64,000 nucleotides of DNA, from assembly GCF_009905375.1 (NCBI RefSeq), contig NC_133649.1, positions 224,957,275-225,021,274 of the forward strand. The letters are read 5' to 3'. Positions 11,630 through 23,667 of the stretch are shown here, piece by piece. Under the pieces are notes generated by a model. It searched no databases. It saw only the letters and a program-made list of their open reading frames with translations, and was not told where the DNA came from. This DNA comes from Apium graveolens (Eukaryota; Streptophyta; Magnoliopsida; Apiales; Apiaceae). The translations under genes were made by a program, and so were the position numbers. Numbering within the stretch: the stretch's first letter is position 1; each line of letters starts with the position of its first letter.

Positions 11630-12744
11630 TTTCCAAATTTTGTGTACAAGTTACTCAATGCTCTATATAGACTAAAGCAGGCACCTACAGCTTGGTATGA
11701 TACATTGTCAGAATTTCTACTGAAACATGGTTTTACTAGAGGTACTATAGACAAGACTTTTTTCTACAAGAAACATGGTGAATATATAATCCTAGTTCAG
11801 ATCTATGTGGATGATATCATCTTTTCTTCTACAAATGAAAAGCTTTGCCAAAGATTATCCAAGCTTATGCAGAGTGAATATAAAATGAGTATGATGGGGG
11901 AATTAAGTTACTTTCTTGGACTACAAGTCAGTCAAAGAAGTGATGGAATCTTCATCAGCCAAAATAAGTATGTTAAAGATTTATTGAAAAAGTTTGGCAT
12001 GGTTGATTATTTACCTGCATCTACACATATGTCTACTGCAACAAAGTTGAATGAAGATAGAAAGGGCAAATGTGTAGATATTTCAAGCTATAGAGGGATG
12101 ATTGGATCATTGCTTTACTTAACTGCAAGTAGACCGGACATCATGTTTGCAACTTATCTATGTGCAAGATTTCAAGCCAATCCAAAAGAATCACATTTGA
12201 TGGCTGTAAAAAGGATTTTCAGATACTTGAAGGGGACTCCAAACTTGGGATTATGGTATCCTAAGGGAACTGGTTTTGAAGCTGTTGGCTACACAGATGC
12301 AGATTTTTCTGGATGCAGAGTTGACAGAAAGAGTACTAGTGGAAGCTGTCAATTTCTTGCTCAAATACTTGTATCTTGGTATAGCAACAATCTGTATCAA
12401 CTTCTACAGTAGAGGCTGAATACATAGTTGTAGGAAGTTTTTGTGCTCAAATGCTTTGGATTAGAAATCAACTAATGGACTATGGCCTAGTGTTGCACAA
12501 AATTCCAATTATGTGTGACAATACTAGTGCTATATCTATTGTGACTAATCCAGTCAATCATTCTAGGACAAAACACATTGATGTAAGGTACCATTTTATT
12601 AGAGAACATGCTGCAAATGGTACCATTGAACTCATTTTTGTTCCAACAGAAAAACAATTAGCTGATATTTTTACTAAATCTTTGGATGAAGCAACTTTCA
12701 CTAGATTTGTAGTTGAAATTGGAATGCTTAATTCTTCATCCTAA
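11630..12744 (+). pseudogene. pol: Element B reverse transcriptase (C-terminal part) and RNase H
   Basis: RVT_2 palm with IYVDDIIF near 11,800-11,825, then the SYFLGLQV and YRGMIGSLLYLTASRPDIMF blocks, connection and RNase H (YTDADFSGC near 12,290; VSTSTVEAEYI broken by a single frameshift near 12,390; MCDNTSAISI; KHIDVRYHFIRE; LADIFTKSL). It ends with TAA at about 12,742. Only one clear frameshift is present, so this copy is much less decayed than element A. The N-terminal half of RT was cut off by the insertion of A. Confidence 0.88.
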
Positions 12745-13626
12745 GGCAAGAACTCAGCTAATGTGTTGCAGCAGATTAATTTCCAGTAAATCAAAATTAA
12801 TTTGATTTAGTTGGAAATTAATTGAAATATGAATTATAAATATTTCAGAAATCTCTGCATATTTATTCTTCAAAAAAAATTTAGATTGGAATTTTTCAAA
12901 TTCTAAGTAAACTGCTAAGTTGTTAATTTACATCATCAATATATAAAATTAACACAAGTCAGACTCAAATTGTTTAAAAGTATATAGAGAACTGAGTTCT
13001 CGATAAGTCTAATTGACTTATCGACAAGTCATTTTAAGACATCTCGAATGAGTTCTCGATAAGTCAATTTACTGACTTCTCGAGTGACTTCTCGATAAGC
13101 TTTATTATGACTTATCGATAAGTCATTGTAGAGTTCTCTACAAGTGTTAACTTACAGAGTTCTCTACAAGAATTATTTTTAGACTTATCAATAACTCAAA
13201 ACTGAAATAATTTAATCTGATAAATTATTTTGCTAAAATACTTTTGGCAAAATTATTATAATTTTATTTTGAATTTATTTAAATAAAAATTGGAATCAAA
13301 TTCAGTCCATTTTGGACAAACTGGGTATTTATTTAACATCTCGATAAGCTTATTTTTAAGTTCTCTTCAAGAATAAATAAAATGACTTATCGACATGTTT
13401 TTCATTTCTTATAATGGCTTCTCGATAGACAAATTCCAAACGTCTATTTTTGAGTTCTCGACAAGTTATTTGCTTTTACTATAAATACCCAGACTTCTCG
13501 ATACATACATACTTACAACTTTCGAGATCTCAAGTGACCTAGCTTTTCAATCCAAAACCGATTTATCTCTCATTTTTACTCCTTTCTCACTAATTTTTCT
13601 TACCCATTCACTCTCACTAATCAACA
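12745..13626 (+). repeat. Element B spacer with clustered palindromic words and a TATA promoter
   Basis: No gene. From about 12,990 to 13,505 the words TTCTCGATAAGT, GACTTATCGA and GTTCTCTACAAG recur more than a dozen times on both strands; one instance is the perfect palindrome ACTTATCGATAAGT near 13,115. A TATA box, CTATAAATAC (13,479-13,488), and a CT-rich leader precede the ATG of the third ORF at 13,627. Confidence 0.65.
13480..13487 (+). promoter_or_regulatory. Internal TATA box of element B third ORF
   Basis: TATAAATA about 140 bp before the ATG at 13,627, with a CT-rich, ATG-free leader between. Same placement as in elements A and D. Confidence 0.5.
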
Positions 13627-16600
13627 ATGGCACTCAATGTTGTTAGAGCTACTATTCCAGAGAAAGGAACAAATTACCTAGTTTTTACTGATGCTAACCA
13701 AGCTCTTGATAGTTTTAAGGGGTTTGTGAAACTTTTGTCTGAATCTTACCTTGCAGGAGCTTTGACTGCTAACCCAGTTTTGTATTTGGATGTTCTGCAT
13801 GAGTTTTAGAAAACTGCAGTAGTAAGGACTGATATTAATGATAAATCTCTCTCAATGGTGGTAACTTGCACAATTGGAGGCCAACAAATAGAGTTCAATG
13901 AGCAAGATGTGAATAGAGCTTCGGGGCTGCCAACTGCAAACTTGGTGGATGTGCCAACTCCTAATGAACTGACTGAGTTTATGGACTTCATCAACTATGG
14001 TGGAAGAATCAACTTGTCAAGCTTGAACATGACTAACTTAAGGAAGGAATGGTCCTTTGTGTTTGATTCTGTGGTGAGGGCCTTCACATGCGGGAAGATT
14101 GGATATGACAATATTTCAAGTATTGTGTAGAAGTTGGTGTACTCAATAGCCGACAACAGACACTTGAATGTTGGTCTATTGATCCTGGAAGAACTTACAA
14201 CCAGGTTGACCATGCCCCTATCTGCTAGAGGTAAGGAAATATTCTTTCCTAGATTCATTATGTCTACTTTAAATCATAAAGTCTTATACATACATTTGTT
14301 GAATGGTATATATAGCACTAAAATTGGAAACTGTAAGCAAGTGTCCAAAATAATAATATTTGGTTCACTTACTACAAAGAACAAGGTAAATGTGAGTCTA
14401 AAAAATTACTCCATATATGATGAAGAGATTTAGGACTTACCCTTACCCAATGCCAGACATGAGATCTAATGTACAGCCTAGCACAGCTATGGTCCCTGAA
14501 CCTGGGGAAGTACAAACACAGGAATACCCAAAAGGACTTCCCAAGATGGAACCATTTTTTTAATACCTTTAGTAGCTAGGAAACCAACCACCTCATCTTC
14601 TCAAAAGGATGAGGTGAGTAAAAGGAAGAGAATGGAGGTGACCCTAACAGTTATGAATGAGAGTGGTGAGAATCAAACAGAAGCAGAGTCACCCTTGTTC
14701 AAAAGATCAAAAAAGAGTAAGAAAACTGAGCTGACCACTCAAGACACCTTTGTATCCTCCCAAAAGGATGCAGATGTGGACTAAATAGACTCTAGATACA
14801 TCCTCTCAACATGGTGTGTCTATTGAAAAGAGCATTCACCCCAATGCATCTTGTATAGAGTCTACACAGCCTGCACTTGATCAAATCCAAGTATATGGTA
14901 GAAGAAATAAGGATGGCACGCAAAGTGATGGCACATCTTTTGAAGCTCCCTCATCCATTCAGGGGGAGCTGCCAACACTCACTTCTGAACAACAACGTCT
15001 AATCTCACAAATTTCTTCTCTACTACAGCACTTGAATCCAATTCTCAAGTGCAAGCTAAATCAAGTGACTTGGTTCAAAAAACATTGCTCACCACCTAGA
15101 CACTATAATCAGTTGGTGAGAGGCTACTAGATGGGGTAGACCTTGATGACACCATCAAAACCATGGGGGATTCATCAGTTTTTATTAAAGACCCTATGGA
15201 GATACTAAATGCACCTTCATGTGCAAATCAGTCTTCTCGGACTGTTAGGTTTGAGGGTAGTACTCCTGAGGGGGAGCTATCTAAATCCTCTCCAATTCAA
15301 CTGGAGGTTCCTCATGTAGGAACAACTCCCTTCAAAACCCTAGCAGAAATTGCTTTGGCAGTAGATGCTAGGAGTACAATTTCCAATAATCCTGCTATGA
15401 GGGAGGCAAGTTAATCATATTCAAGTGACAGTGCTTTACAAGAAGCACAAGGGTTTGAGACTGGTGCACATGACAGTAACCCAGTCAAATTCCCTCCAAT
15501 TCAATTGGAGGTTCCCAATACATGTGAGGAACAAGAACTTGTCAAAACCACAGAGCAATCTGTGAGTAAAACTGTGACTTCTGTCGCAGGTGGTTCTGAT
15601 TCACAACCCTTCACATCTCAATCACACCTCATCTCCCAATGGCTCCAAGACACTGAAAATCAACCTTCAACAATTGAAGATCTCAGAGTTGATTAACTTG
15701 GAGGCCTTGCACAAATTTCACGACAGCTACTCACATCCAACATGTCAAATCAGGACTACCAAGCTATCATGCTCACCTACCAGGCTGATGTTGAAGAAAC
15801 TCAAGCAAAAATTATTGATGAAGCTGGTCAGGATGTTAACTGTGATGCTTGGTTGGACAAGGAATTCACAATTAAAATGGATATTGTGTTAGCTATATTC
15901 AGAGAAGAATATATCACAATTCTGGGAAGCAATGCCAGATCCCAAACTTCACAAGAGGTGTATGATGCCATCAATGAGGTCTATAAAGCTCAAATCAAGG
16001 TCTTCCACAACTTTGGAAAAGTAATTCAAATCACATTGAATGGATATCAAGACAAGATTATGAAGATGGTCAGGGAAAAGATGGACGAAATCATCCCCTC
16101 TCAAACTGAGATCAAAAACCAATTCAAAACCTTCTCAGAACAAATGTCAAGGTATGATCTTAGTGGGTTTAATAAGAGTGTGAATCAGCTGAAAGACTCC
16201 TTTGTAACCTTGCACAAGGTAGTTCAAGATCACATCACTAAATCCAATGACACAAGGTGGAAGTTGGATCAAATGCACATTACAAGATACACTCCTTCAC
16301 CTTTGGTCATGGATGAAATTCAGAATCATGTGTAAGCTACATTTGGACCATCTACTGTTCTCTTTACAATAAGCTCCTCTCCACAAGACCTTCAAGCACT
16401 CAAAACACATGTAGCTTCTCTGGAAACCTCCAATGCATCTCTCAATGCTCAAGTTCAGGCTTTGTCTTCCCTAGTCAAGAGTCAACAAACAGACATCAAG
16501 ACCCTGGTTGACTCTCACAAGAATCTCCAAATGTAAAACTTTGTTGCTTTGGGAGCCATCATGGGGAAGCTCAACATTCCTCTACCATCACTTCCTGAAC

Positions 16601-17112
16601 AGATAAGGCCTAAAATTCCTACTCCCCTTCTCATGCCTGCCAACAAGATTAAGGGGGGGATAGAGGCTAGGCTAGCAAGATCAAGATCATCTGCTCAACA
16701 TGTCCAAGGTGCTGAAAAGAGCTTAAGTCAAGAAGTAGATATTGATATAGAGAGGCTTATTAGGGTTGCTGAAGGACCAAGTCTGAGCAGGGAATTTGAT
16801 GAATTGCTCAAGGCTCTAAGGGTTTTTCTCAATAATAACCTCTTCACCAACAAAAAGGCATTGGACAGGACAATAAATTCATTAAGGGTGATTTTGGTGA
16901 CTAAAGACAATTTTCAGGAGAAGAGGATAGCGGTCAATATAAATGACTCTGGGGTAGATAGGTGTATGAAGGTGTCCCTCAATTATCTTATCTCAAGGAG
17001 GGCATCTGAGTTGGATATTCTGATAAACAAAGTCAGAGTTTTGATCCATGAAGACACTCAATTGCTAGCTGAACTGAAAAATTCTCAAGTGACTGCTTTT
17101 CCAGAAGCATAC
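13627..17112 (+). pseudogene. Element B third ORF, function unknown
   Basis: Starts MALNVVRATIPEKGTNYLV. The N-terminal domain (to about 14,270) contains FxKTAVVRTD, GGQQIEFNEQDVNRASGLPT and LRKEWSFVFDSVVRAF, distantly like the third ORF of element A. Later stretches are Ser/Thr/Gln-rich with repeated acidic blocks, and the C-terminal part (15,742-17,112) is helical and coiled-coil-like with many Lys/Glu/Gln. Stops at about 13,807, 14,128, 14,431, 14,782, 15,128, 15,412, 15,694, 16,333 and 16,534 break the frame. A CT-rich leader and TATA box precede it. It runs straight into the LTR of element C, which probably cut off its end. Confidence 0.65.
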
Positions 17113-17848
17113 TATTAGATATATTTGAGATGTCATGTCTAATCTGATTTGTGTTTAGTTTTCAGAACTTAACAACAGGACTTATCAGGACTTACTGAAA
17201 TCAGAACTTACTGAAGTCAGAACTTAATATCAGAACTTAAGGCGTAAGAAGATACTATTATTCGGTTGAGGTACCGATTTGCGATTTATCGGATGATTTT
17301 TTAAAAATCGGATGATTTATCGGCGATTTATCAGAAATCGGTCAAATCGGACAAATATTTTTGACCGGTTTTTGAGCGATCTCGGCGATTTTTGAAAAAT
17401 CGGCCGATTTCTATAAAAGAGATCAGGACTTAAGTGCGGGAAGACTTCAAATAAGGAATGCGGCTGATTTACAAGAGAAGATCTGGACTAAAACAAAAGA
17501 AGATATGCATGAAGAATTAGAGGACTAGAAGACTTGTAGAAGATATCTGATTGATATATTTTAGGAGACAGAATTATATTCCATATCAATTTGAAGATAT
17601 CTTGTAACTGTGTACTATATAAACACATCTTAGGGTTTACACTATATGTGTTATCATTATCGAGAAGATTATACATTGTAACCTAGCAACTCTTAGTGAT
17701 ATTGTTCATCACTGAGAGAGAACAACAGTTCTATTGTAACAGAGTTTATTTAAATATACTTGATCTTTGTTACATACTTGTGTTGAAATCGATTTAATTG
17801 TATAAACACTATATTCAACCCCCTTCTATAGTGTTGTGTGACCTAACA
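17113..17848 (+). repeat. 5' LTR of element C
   Basis: Starts TATTAGATATATTTGAG (the expected TG is mutated to TA) and ends GTGACCTAACA, followed after AG by the primer site. It carries the CAGAACTTA repeats, TATATAAACAC near 17,617 and the TTCAACCCCCTTCTATAG ending shared with the LTRs of A and D. It is about 160 bp longer than the LTR of A because of an inserted ATCGG-rich segment. Confidence 0.85.
17262..17420. repeat. ATCGG-rich insertion inside the LTR of element C
   Basis: About 160 bp with recurring CGATTTATCGG, AAATCGG and TCAAATCGG words on both strands. It is absent from the LTRs of A and D at the matching position. The style resembles internal parts of non-autonomous DNA transposons, but I could not define terminal repeats or a target duplication. 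Confidence 0.5.
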
Positions 17849-17850
17849 AG

Positions 17851-17863
17851 TGGTATCCGAGCC
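17851..17863 (+). other. Primer binding site of element C
   Basis: TGGTATCCGAGCC two bases after the LTR matches, with one change, the initiator-methionine tRNA 3' end complement TGGTATCAGAGC used by plant copia elements. Confidence 0.85.
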
Positions 17864-17901
17864 TTTCTGTTAACACATATACAGTAAAGATCCAAACAAT
17901 C

Positions 17902-20239
17902 ATGTCTGAAGAAACACAAACCCCAACTAAGCCCACCAAAACTCAAGAAACTCAAAACACTCAAACCCACAGTCGATATGAGACTATTAGGGTTCTCATA
18001 CTGAGAGCATCTGAGTATCCTTTATGGAAAGTGAAGATGGCTATGTTTCTGGAAGCTACAGATCCAGACTATCTTGACAGAATTAATAAGGACCATATAA
18101 GCCTGCCAAGCTCTCTGTTGCAGTTGCTGATCAACCAACAAACACCATACCGAAGGAGAGAGGTGAATACATACCTGAAGATATCTCATCTATTGCCAAT
18201 GATGCAAGGGTAAGGCATTTGCTGCATAGTACAATTGATAATGTCATGTCAAACAGGGTAATTGGATGCAAGACTGCAAAGGAGATATGGGATGCTTTGG
18301 AGACAAGATGTCAGGGAACTGATGCAATCAAAAAGAACAGGAGGACTATACTCACTCAAGAGTATGAGCACTTTAACTCAAAAGTTGATGAGTCATTAAC
18401 TAATTTATATGACAGGTTTGTCAAGCTCTTGAATGATCTGTCACTGGTGGACAAGGAATATGATCTTGAAGATTCAAATCTGAAATTCCTTTTAGCTCTT
18501 CCTGAAAATTGGGATTTGAAGTCTACTACCATAAGAGACAACTATGACCTTACTGAAACTACTCTTGATGAAATTTATGGTATGCTCAAGACTTATGAAC
18601 TTGAAATGGATCAAAGGAGCAAGATGCATGGAAGAAAGTCAAGGACAGTTGCTCTTAAAGCTGAGGAGGAGTCTCCTAAAGTTGTTGTCTCAAAGAAGGG
18701 CAAAGGAAATGCTCTCATCATAAAGTCGTATTCAGAGTCTTCATATTCTGATGATGATGATTCAGAAACTGAAAGTTTATCTGAAGTTGATGTTGATGCA
18801 GAGATGATGCAACTGTGTGCTCTTATGGTGAAGGGTATCACAAAGATAGCCTACAAGAAATTTAGAAAGGGCAAGAAATTTTCCAGGAAAGGTGGAATAA
18901 GAAAGGGTTCAGAAAGTCTGAAGGCAAAGGAGAAAAGTCTGACAGAGGAAACAACTCAAATGTCAAATGCTACAATTGTGGTGAAAGAGGCCACATATCT
19001 CCTGACTGCAAGAAAGGAAAAAGTGATAAAGGCAAGGCACTTGTCACAAAGAAGAAAAGCTGGACAGACACTTCAGATTCTGAAGATGAGGTGAACTATG
19101 CCTTGATGGCAAATGCTGATAACAGTAATGATACTGCTGAATTGAAGGTACCTCAAATAACCTTTGCTTTTCATACTGATGATATTACCGAGTTGAGATT
19201 ATACCTTAAAACCATGTTCATTAGTTTTAGAGATCAGACTTTAACATGTGAAAGATTAACATCTGAAAGTCTTGCTCTTAAAAATAGAAATGATTATTTA
19301 GAAAAGGAGTTAAATTTTCTTCATTAAACTAAGAAAGAAAGAGATGAGGTTTTGTATGTTAGAGATGAAGTGCTAAAATTGAATGAATCTCTAAAAACTG
19401 ATTTAGAAAAGGAAAGAGAGATCATCAGAACTTGGACTAACTCTGGCAGAACAACTCATAATATACTACGTAGTGGAAACTGGAAAGGGGGCTTAGGTTA
19501 TGGAGATGATAAAAGTGAGAAAGGAACTGTGCAAATTGAGCCAATTGTTGTTAAACAGACTGCTAAGCCAAAGGTAAATCCTTTTAAATTTGTAACAAAA
19601 ACTGTTATGTCAGATTCTGAAAAGATGAAACATTCTAAGACAGAAGTAAAAGAAAAGTCAACTTCTGACAAATTAAAACAGGATAAACCAACTGAAGTAA
19701 ACATAGGCTTAATGACAAAGAAGCAGCTTAAGCATAAGCTGAAAGAGATTAGAAATGTTAACAAGGTAAATGAAGCTAGGAAAAATAGGAATCAAAAGGA
19801 AGGTATTAATAAAAACAATAATTATATGCCTGTTCCTAATGCCCCTAGAAAGAAATGTTACAACTGTGGAAACTCTAACCATCTTGCTTCTTTTTGCACA
19901 AAAAATAAAGATATAAACTCTTTACCTCCTAAATCAAGAGTTAAGAGTCGGTTTGTTAGGTTTAAACCACAAAATCCTTGTTTTCGTTGTGGTAGTTTAT
20001 GGCATTCCATTTATACTTGTAAGGAATATCATAGTTTATACTATGATTATTATCAAATAAAACCTTCTTTGAAGAAAGTAAGTGTAATTCCTTCTAGTAT
20101 AAATTCTGATGCAAAGTCTGATATAAAGTCTGATAAACAGCATGTTAGCATAAACTCTGAAATTAAATCCGCTGCAAATGCTAACAAACTTAAAAAGGCC
20201 AAAGGATCTAAGAAAGTATGGGTCCTTAAAACTAACCAA
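17902..20239 (+). pseudogene. gag: Element C gag
   Basis: Begins MSEETQTPTKPTKTQETQNT, which matches the start of gag in element D. A frameshift near 18,100 precedes the UBN2 domain (18,219-18,600; VIGCKTAKEIWDALETRCQG). A second shift near 18,890 moves the first knuckle CYNCGERGHISPDC into another frame. A coiled coil (19,150-19,430) has one stop at 19,325. Second and third CCHC knuckles, CYNCGNSNHLASFC and CFRCGSLWHSIYTC, lie near 19,855-19,900 and 19,978-20,020, both with all ligands intact. The frame ends KTNQ-TAG at 20,242. Three CCHC knuckles in one gag is more than usual for plant copia. Confidence 0.88.
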
Positions 20240-20254
20240 TAGTGGTCTTTGTGA
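20240..20254 (+). other. Gag/pol junction of element C: paired in-frame stops
   Basis: TAG (20,240-20,242) and TGA (20,252-20,254) in the shared gag/pol frame, identical in sequence and spacing to element A and to element D. Confidence 0.75.
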
Positions 20255-23200
20255 TTGCAGGGCAACAGGAAAAATATCCTAGTTCTGGATAGTGGATGTT
20301 CATGACATATGACTGGAAAAATAAAGCCCTGCTATCAGACTTTGGGGAGAAAGCTGGCCCAGGAGTTTCTTATGGAGATGGCAACATGGGAAAAACTCTG
20401 GGATATGGCAATATGAATCTTGGGAATGTCATCATTGAAACAGTAGCTCTTGTCTCAGGACTTAAACACAATCTGCTAAGTGTGAGTCAAATCTGGGACA
20501 GAGGTTATTATATGGATTTCTTTGAAGAACACTGTGAAGTTGTAAGTAATTCTATAGGCAAAGTGGTTCTGAAAGGTTACAGACATGGTAACATATATGA
20601 AGCCAAACTTTCAACAAATTATGATGGTTCTGCAATATGTCTGTTGAGTAGAGCATCAATTGAAGAAAGCTGGAATTGGCACAAGAGTCTCTCTCATTGA
20701 AATTTAAACAACATAAATGAGCTAGTAAAGAAAGATCTTGTGAGAGGACTGCCAAAATAAGTATTTGCTCCTGATGGCCTTTGTGATTCATTTCAAAAGG
20801 CAAAACAAAGAAAATCTTCGTTCAAGAGCAAAACTGAATCCTCGATTCTTGAGCCTTATCATTTATTGCATGTTGATCTATTTACTCATGTTGGTCTATT
20901 GCAAAGAAGAAATATGCTATGGTTATAGTGGATGAGTTCACAAGATACACTTGGGTGTATTTCTTGCACAAGAAGAATGAAACTCCATCTACTTTAACTG
21001 ATCATGTCAGACAGCTGGATAAGTTGGTCAAAGATTTTGTTAAAATCATAAGAAGTGATAATGGCACTGAGTTCAAGAATTCAATCATGAAAGAGTTCTG
21101 CAAAGAGCATGGAATAAAGCAGGAATTTTATGCACCTAGAACTCCACAGCAAAATGGAGTTGTAGAAAGAAAGAACAGGATTCTCATTAAAGCTGCACGA
21201 ACTATGCTTGATGAAGCAAAGCTACCAACCTACTTTTGGGCTGAAGCTGTGCCGACTACTTGTTTTACACAGAATGCAACACTCATAAACAAGCATGGAA
21301 AAACACCATATGAGATGGTAAAGAAAAAGAAGCCAAATCTGAAATACTTTCATGTATTTGGATGCAAGTGTTTTGTTCTTAAGACTTATCCTGAACAGCT
21401 GTCAAAATTTGATCTAAAAGCTGATGAAGGAATTTTTGTTGGATATCCACTTTCCATAAAAGCCTTCAGAGTCTATAATTTAAGAACAAGGGTTGTCATG
21501 GAATCTATCAATGTCTCATTTGATGATAAAAAGATTACTGGACTTGAAGATTTCAATGATCATGATCAGCTAAGATTTGAAAATGAAGATTTAAATTCTG
21601 ATAACTTAAATCTTAATCCTTCAAGTTCTGACGGGTTAAATTCTGATATCATTGAAACTGTGGTAACTACTCCAAGGGAAACTGCACCTGTTCAGGGGGA
21701 GCAAGCTGAAGATCCTACCATAACTCAAGACTCTCAAGAAGTATCAGAACCTGTCATTGGCTCTTCAAGTTCTGATTCATCAAGTTCTGATGAGCCAAAT
21801 TCTGATAATTCTGGAAACTCTGATTCTTAAAATCCTGAAGGATCCAACTCAAATTCTGAAGTCTCAGAGAGTATAACTACATGGGGAGCATCAAAAAATG
21901 CTAATGGAGATAGCATGGATCATGGGGGAGGATCCAGTTCTGGAGAACAACTTCCATCTGCAAGGAAGTGGATTAAAGCACATACACCTGACTTAATAAT
22001 TGGAGATCCTGAAGCAGGTGTCAGAACTAGAACATCAATATCAAATAAATGTCTATATCATTCCTTTCTATCTCAGACTGAATCAAAGAAAGTGGAAGAA
22101 ACTCTTCAAGATGCTGATTCTATCTCAGACTGAACCAAAGAAAGTGGAAGAAGCTCTTCAAGATGCTGATTGGGTGCAAGCCATGCAGGAAGAGTTAAAT
22201 GAATTTGAAAGAAATAAAGTCTGGACCCTAGTGCCAAGACCAAAGAACAGATCATTTGTTGGCACAAAATGGGTGTTCAGAAATAAAACTGACAGTGATG
22301 GCATAATTACAAGAAACAAAGCAAGGCTGGTTGCTAAAGGATACTCTCAACAGGAGGGTATTGACTATAATGAAACATTTGCTCCAGTTGCTAGATTGGA
22401 AGCCATAAGAATCTTTTTGGCTTATGATACTCACAAAAAGTTTAAAGTCTTTCAAATAGATGTGAAAAGTGTTTTTCTCAATGGAGAATTGGAAGAAGAG
22501 GTATATGTTGAACAACCTCCAGGATTTGTAGATCCAAAATTTCCTAATCATGTCTACAGACTTGATAAATCACTTTATGGTCTTAAGCAAGCTCCAAGAG
22601 CATGGTATGAGACTCTAGCTCAATTCCTTCTGGAAAGTGGATTTAACAGAGGCACAATTGATAAAACACTGTTCTACCTCAACCATGGAAAGGACTTACT
22701 TTTAGTACAGATATATGTTGATGATATCATCTTTGGTTCTACAAATGCCAAACTCTGTGAAAGGTTTGCAAAACTAATACATTCAAGATATCAAATGAGT
22801 ATGATGGGAGAACTTAGCTATTTTCTGGGACTTCAAGTCAAGCAAAATGAAGAAGGTACTTTCATAAATCAGTCCAAGTACACCATAAATTTACTCAAGA
22901 AATTTGGAATATAAGACTGTTCAACTGCATCCACTCCCATGGCCACTGCAACCAAGTTAGATAAAGATACTGGAGCACCAGTAGATATTACTAACTACAG
23001 AGGTATGATTGGCTCTTTACTCTATTTAACTGCAAGTAGACCTGATATCATGTATACCTGTCTTTGTGCAAGATTTCAGGCTGAACCAAGAGAACCTCAT
23101 CTAATAGTTGTGAAAAGAATTTTCAAGTAACTCAAGGGTACAGCTGATCTAGGATTGTGATATCCTAGAGAATCAGATTTTAAGCTAATAGGTTACTTAG

Positions 23201-23667
23201 ATGCAGATTTTGCATGATGCAAAATAGACAGGAAAAGCACTAGTGAAAGCTGCCAATTTCTTGGAGGCAGATTGGTTTCTTGGTTTAGCAAGAAACAGAA
23301 ATTAATTTCCACATCAACTGCAGAAGCAGAATATATTGATGCAGGAAGCTGTTGTGCACAAATTCTTTGGATGAAGAATCAGCTACTGGACTATGGGTTA
23401 GAATTTTCTAAAATACCCATTTACTGTGATAATCAAAGTGTTATTGCTATGACAGGTATTCCAGTTCAACACTCAATGACAAAGCACATCAGCATAAGGT
23501 ACCATTTCATAAGGGAACATATGATGGAAGGTACAGTGGAATTGCATTTTGTTCCAACAGATCAACAACTAGCAGATATTTTCACCAAACCACTATGTGA
23601 AGCTACTTTTACAAGACTGGTAAATGAACTTGGAATGGTTTCAGGTTCTTTATCAAAATATGCTTAG
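20255..23667 (+). pseudogene. pol: Element C pol
   Basis: Protease start LVLDSGCS is followed by a stop (TGA in place of the GGA/GGC glycine codon) near 20,302. GAG-pre-integrase near 20,660; integrase core 20,919-21,300 with RSDNGTEF and NGVVERKNR; NSD/SSD-rich linker to 21,830; RVT_2 22,150-22,910 with FQIDVKS and YVDDIIF both present; then stops near 22,912, 23,128, 23,158 and 23,216; RNase H 23,170-23,640 with DADFA, CDNQS and LADIFTKPL. A 52-bp tandem duplication at 22,069-22,172 shifts the frame in front of RT. RT itself looks structurally complete, unlike in element A. Confidence 0.9.
22069..22172 (+). repeat. 52-bp tandem duplication in element C pol
   Basis: Two copies beginning TATCTCAGACTGAA at 22,069 and 22,121. 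Elements A and D have a single copy, so it arose in C. 52 is not a multiple of 3, so it causes a frameshift. Confidence 0.85.

Larger units (their letters stand above)
11630..17112 (+). mobile_element. Copia element B, right part, interrupted by element A
   Basis: The sequence resumes at 11,630 as FPNFVYKLLNALYRLKQAP, the middle of a copia reverse transcriptase, straight after the LTR of A. It runs through RNase H, a long spacer and a third ORF. The left half of B must lie upstream of the window if A is a simple insertion. B belongs to the same broad lineage but to a different family: its spacer carries other repeated words and its third ORF is diverged. No 3' LTR of its own is seen; the LTR of element C begins at 17,113. 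Confidence 0.8.
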
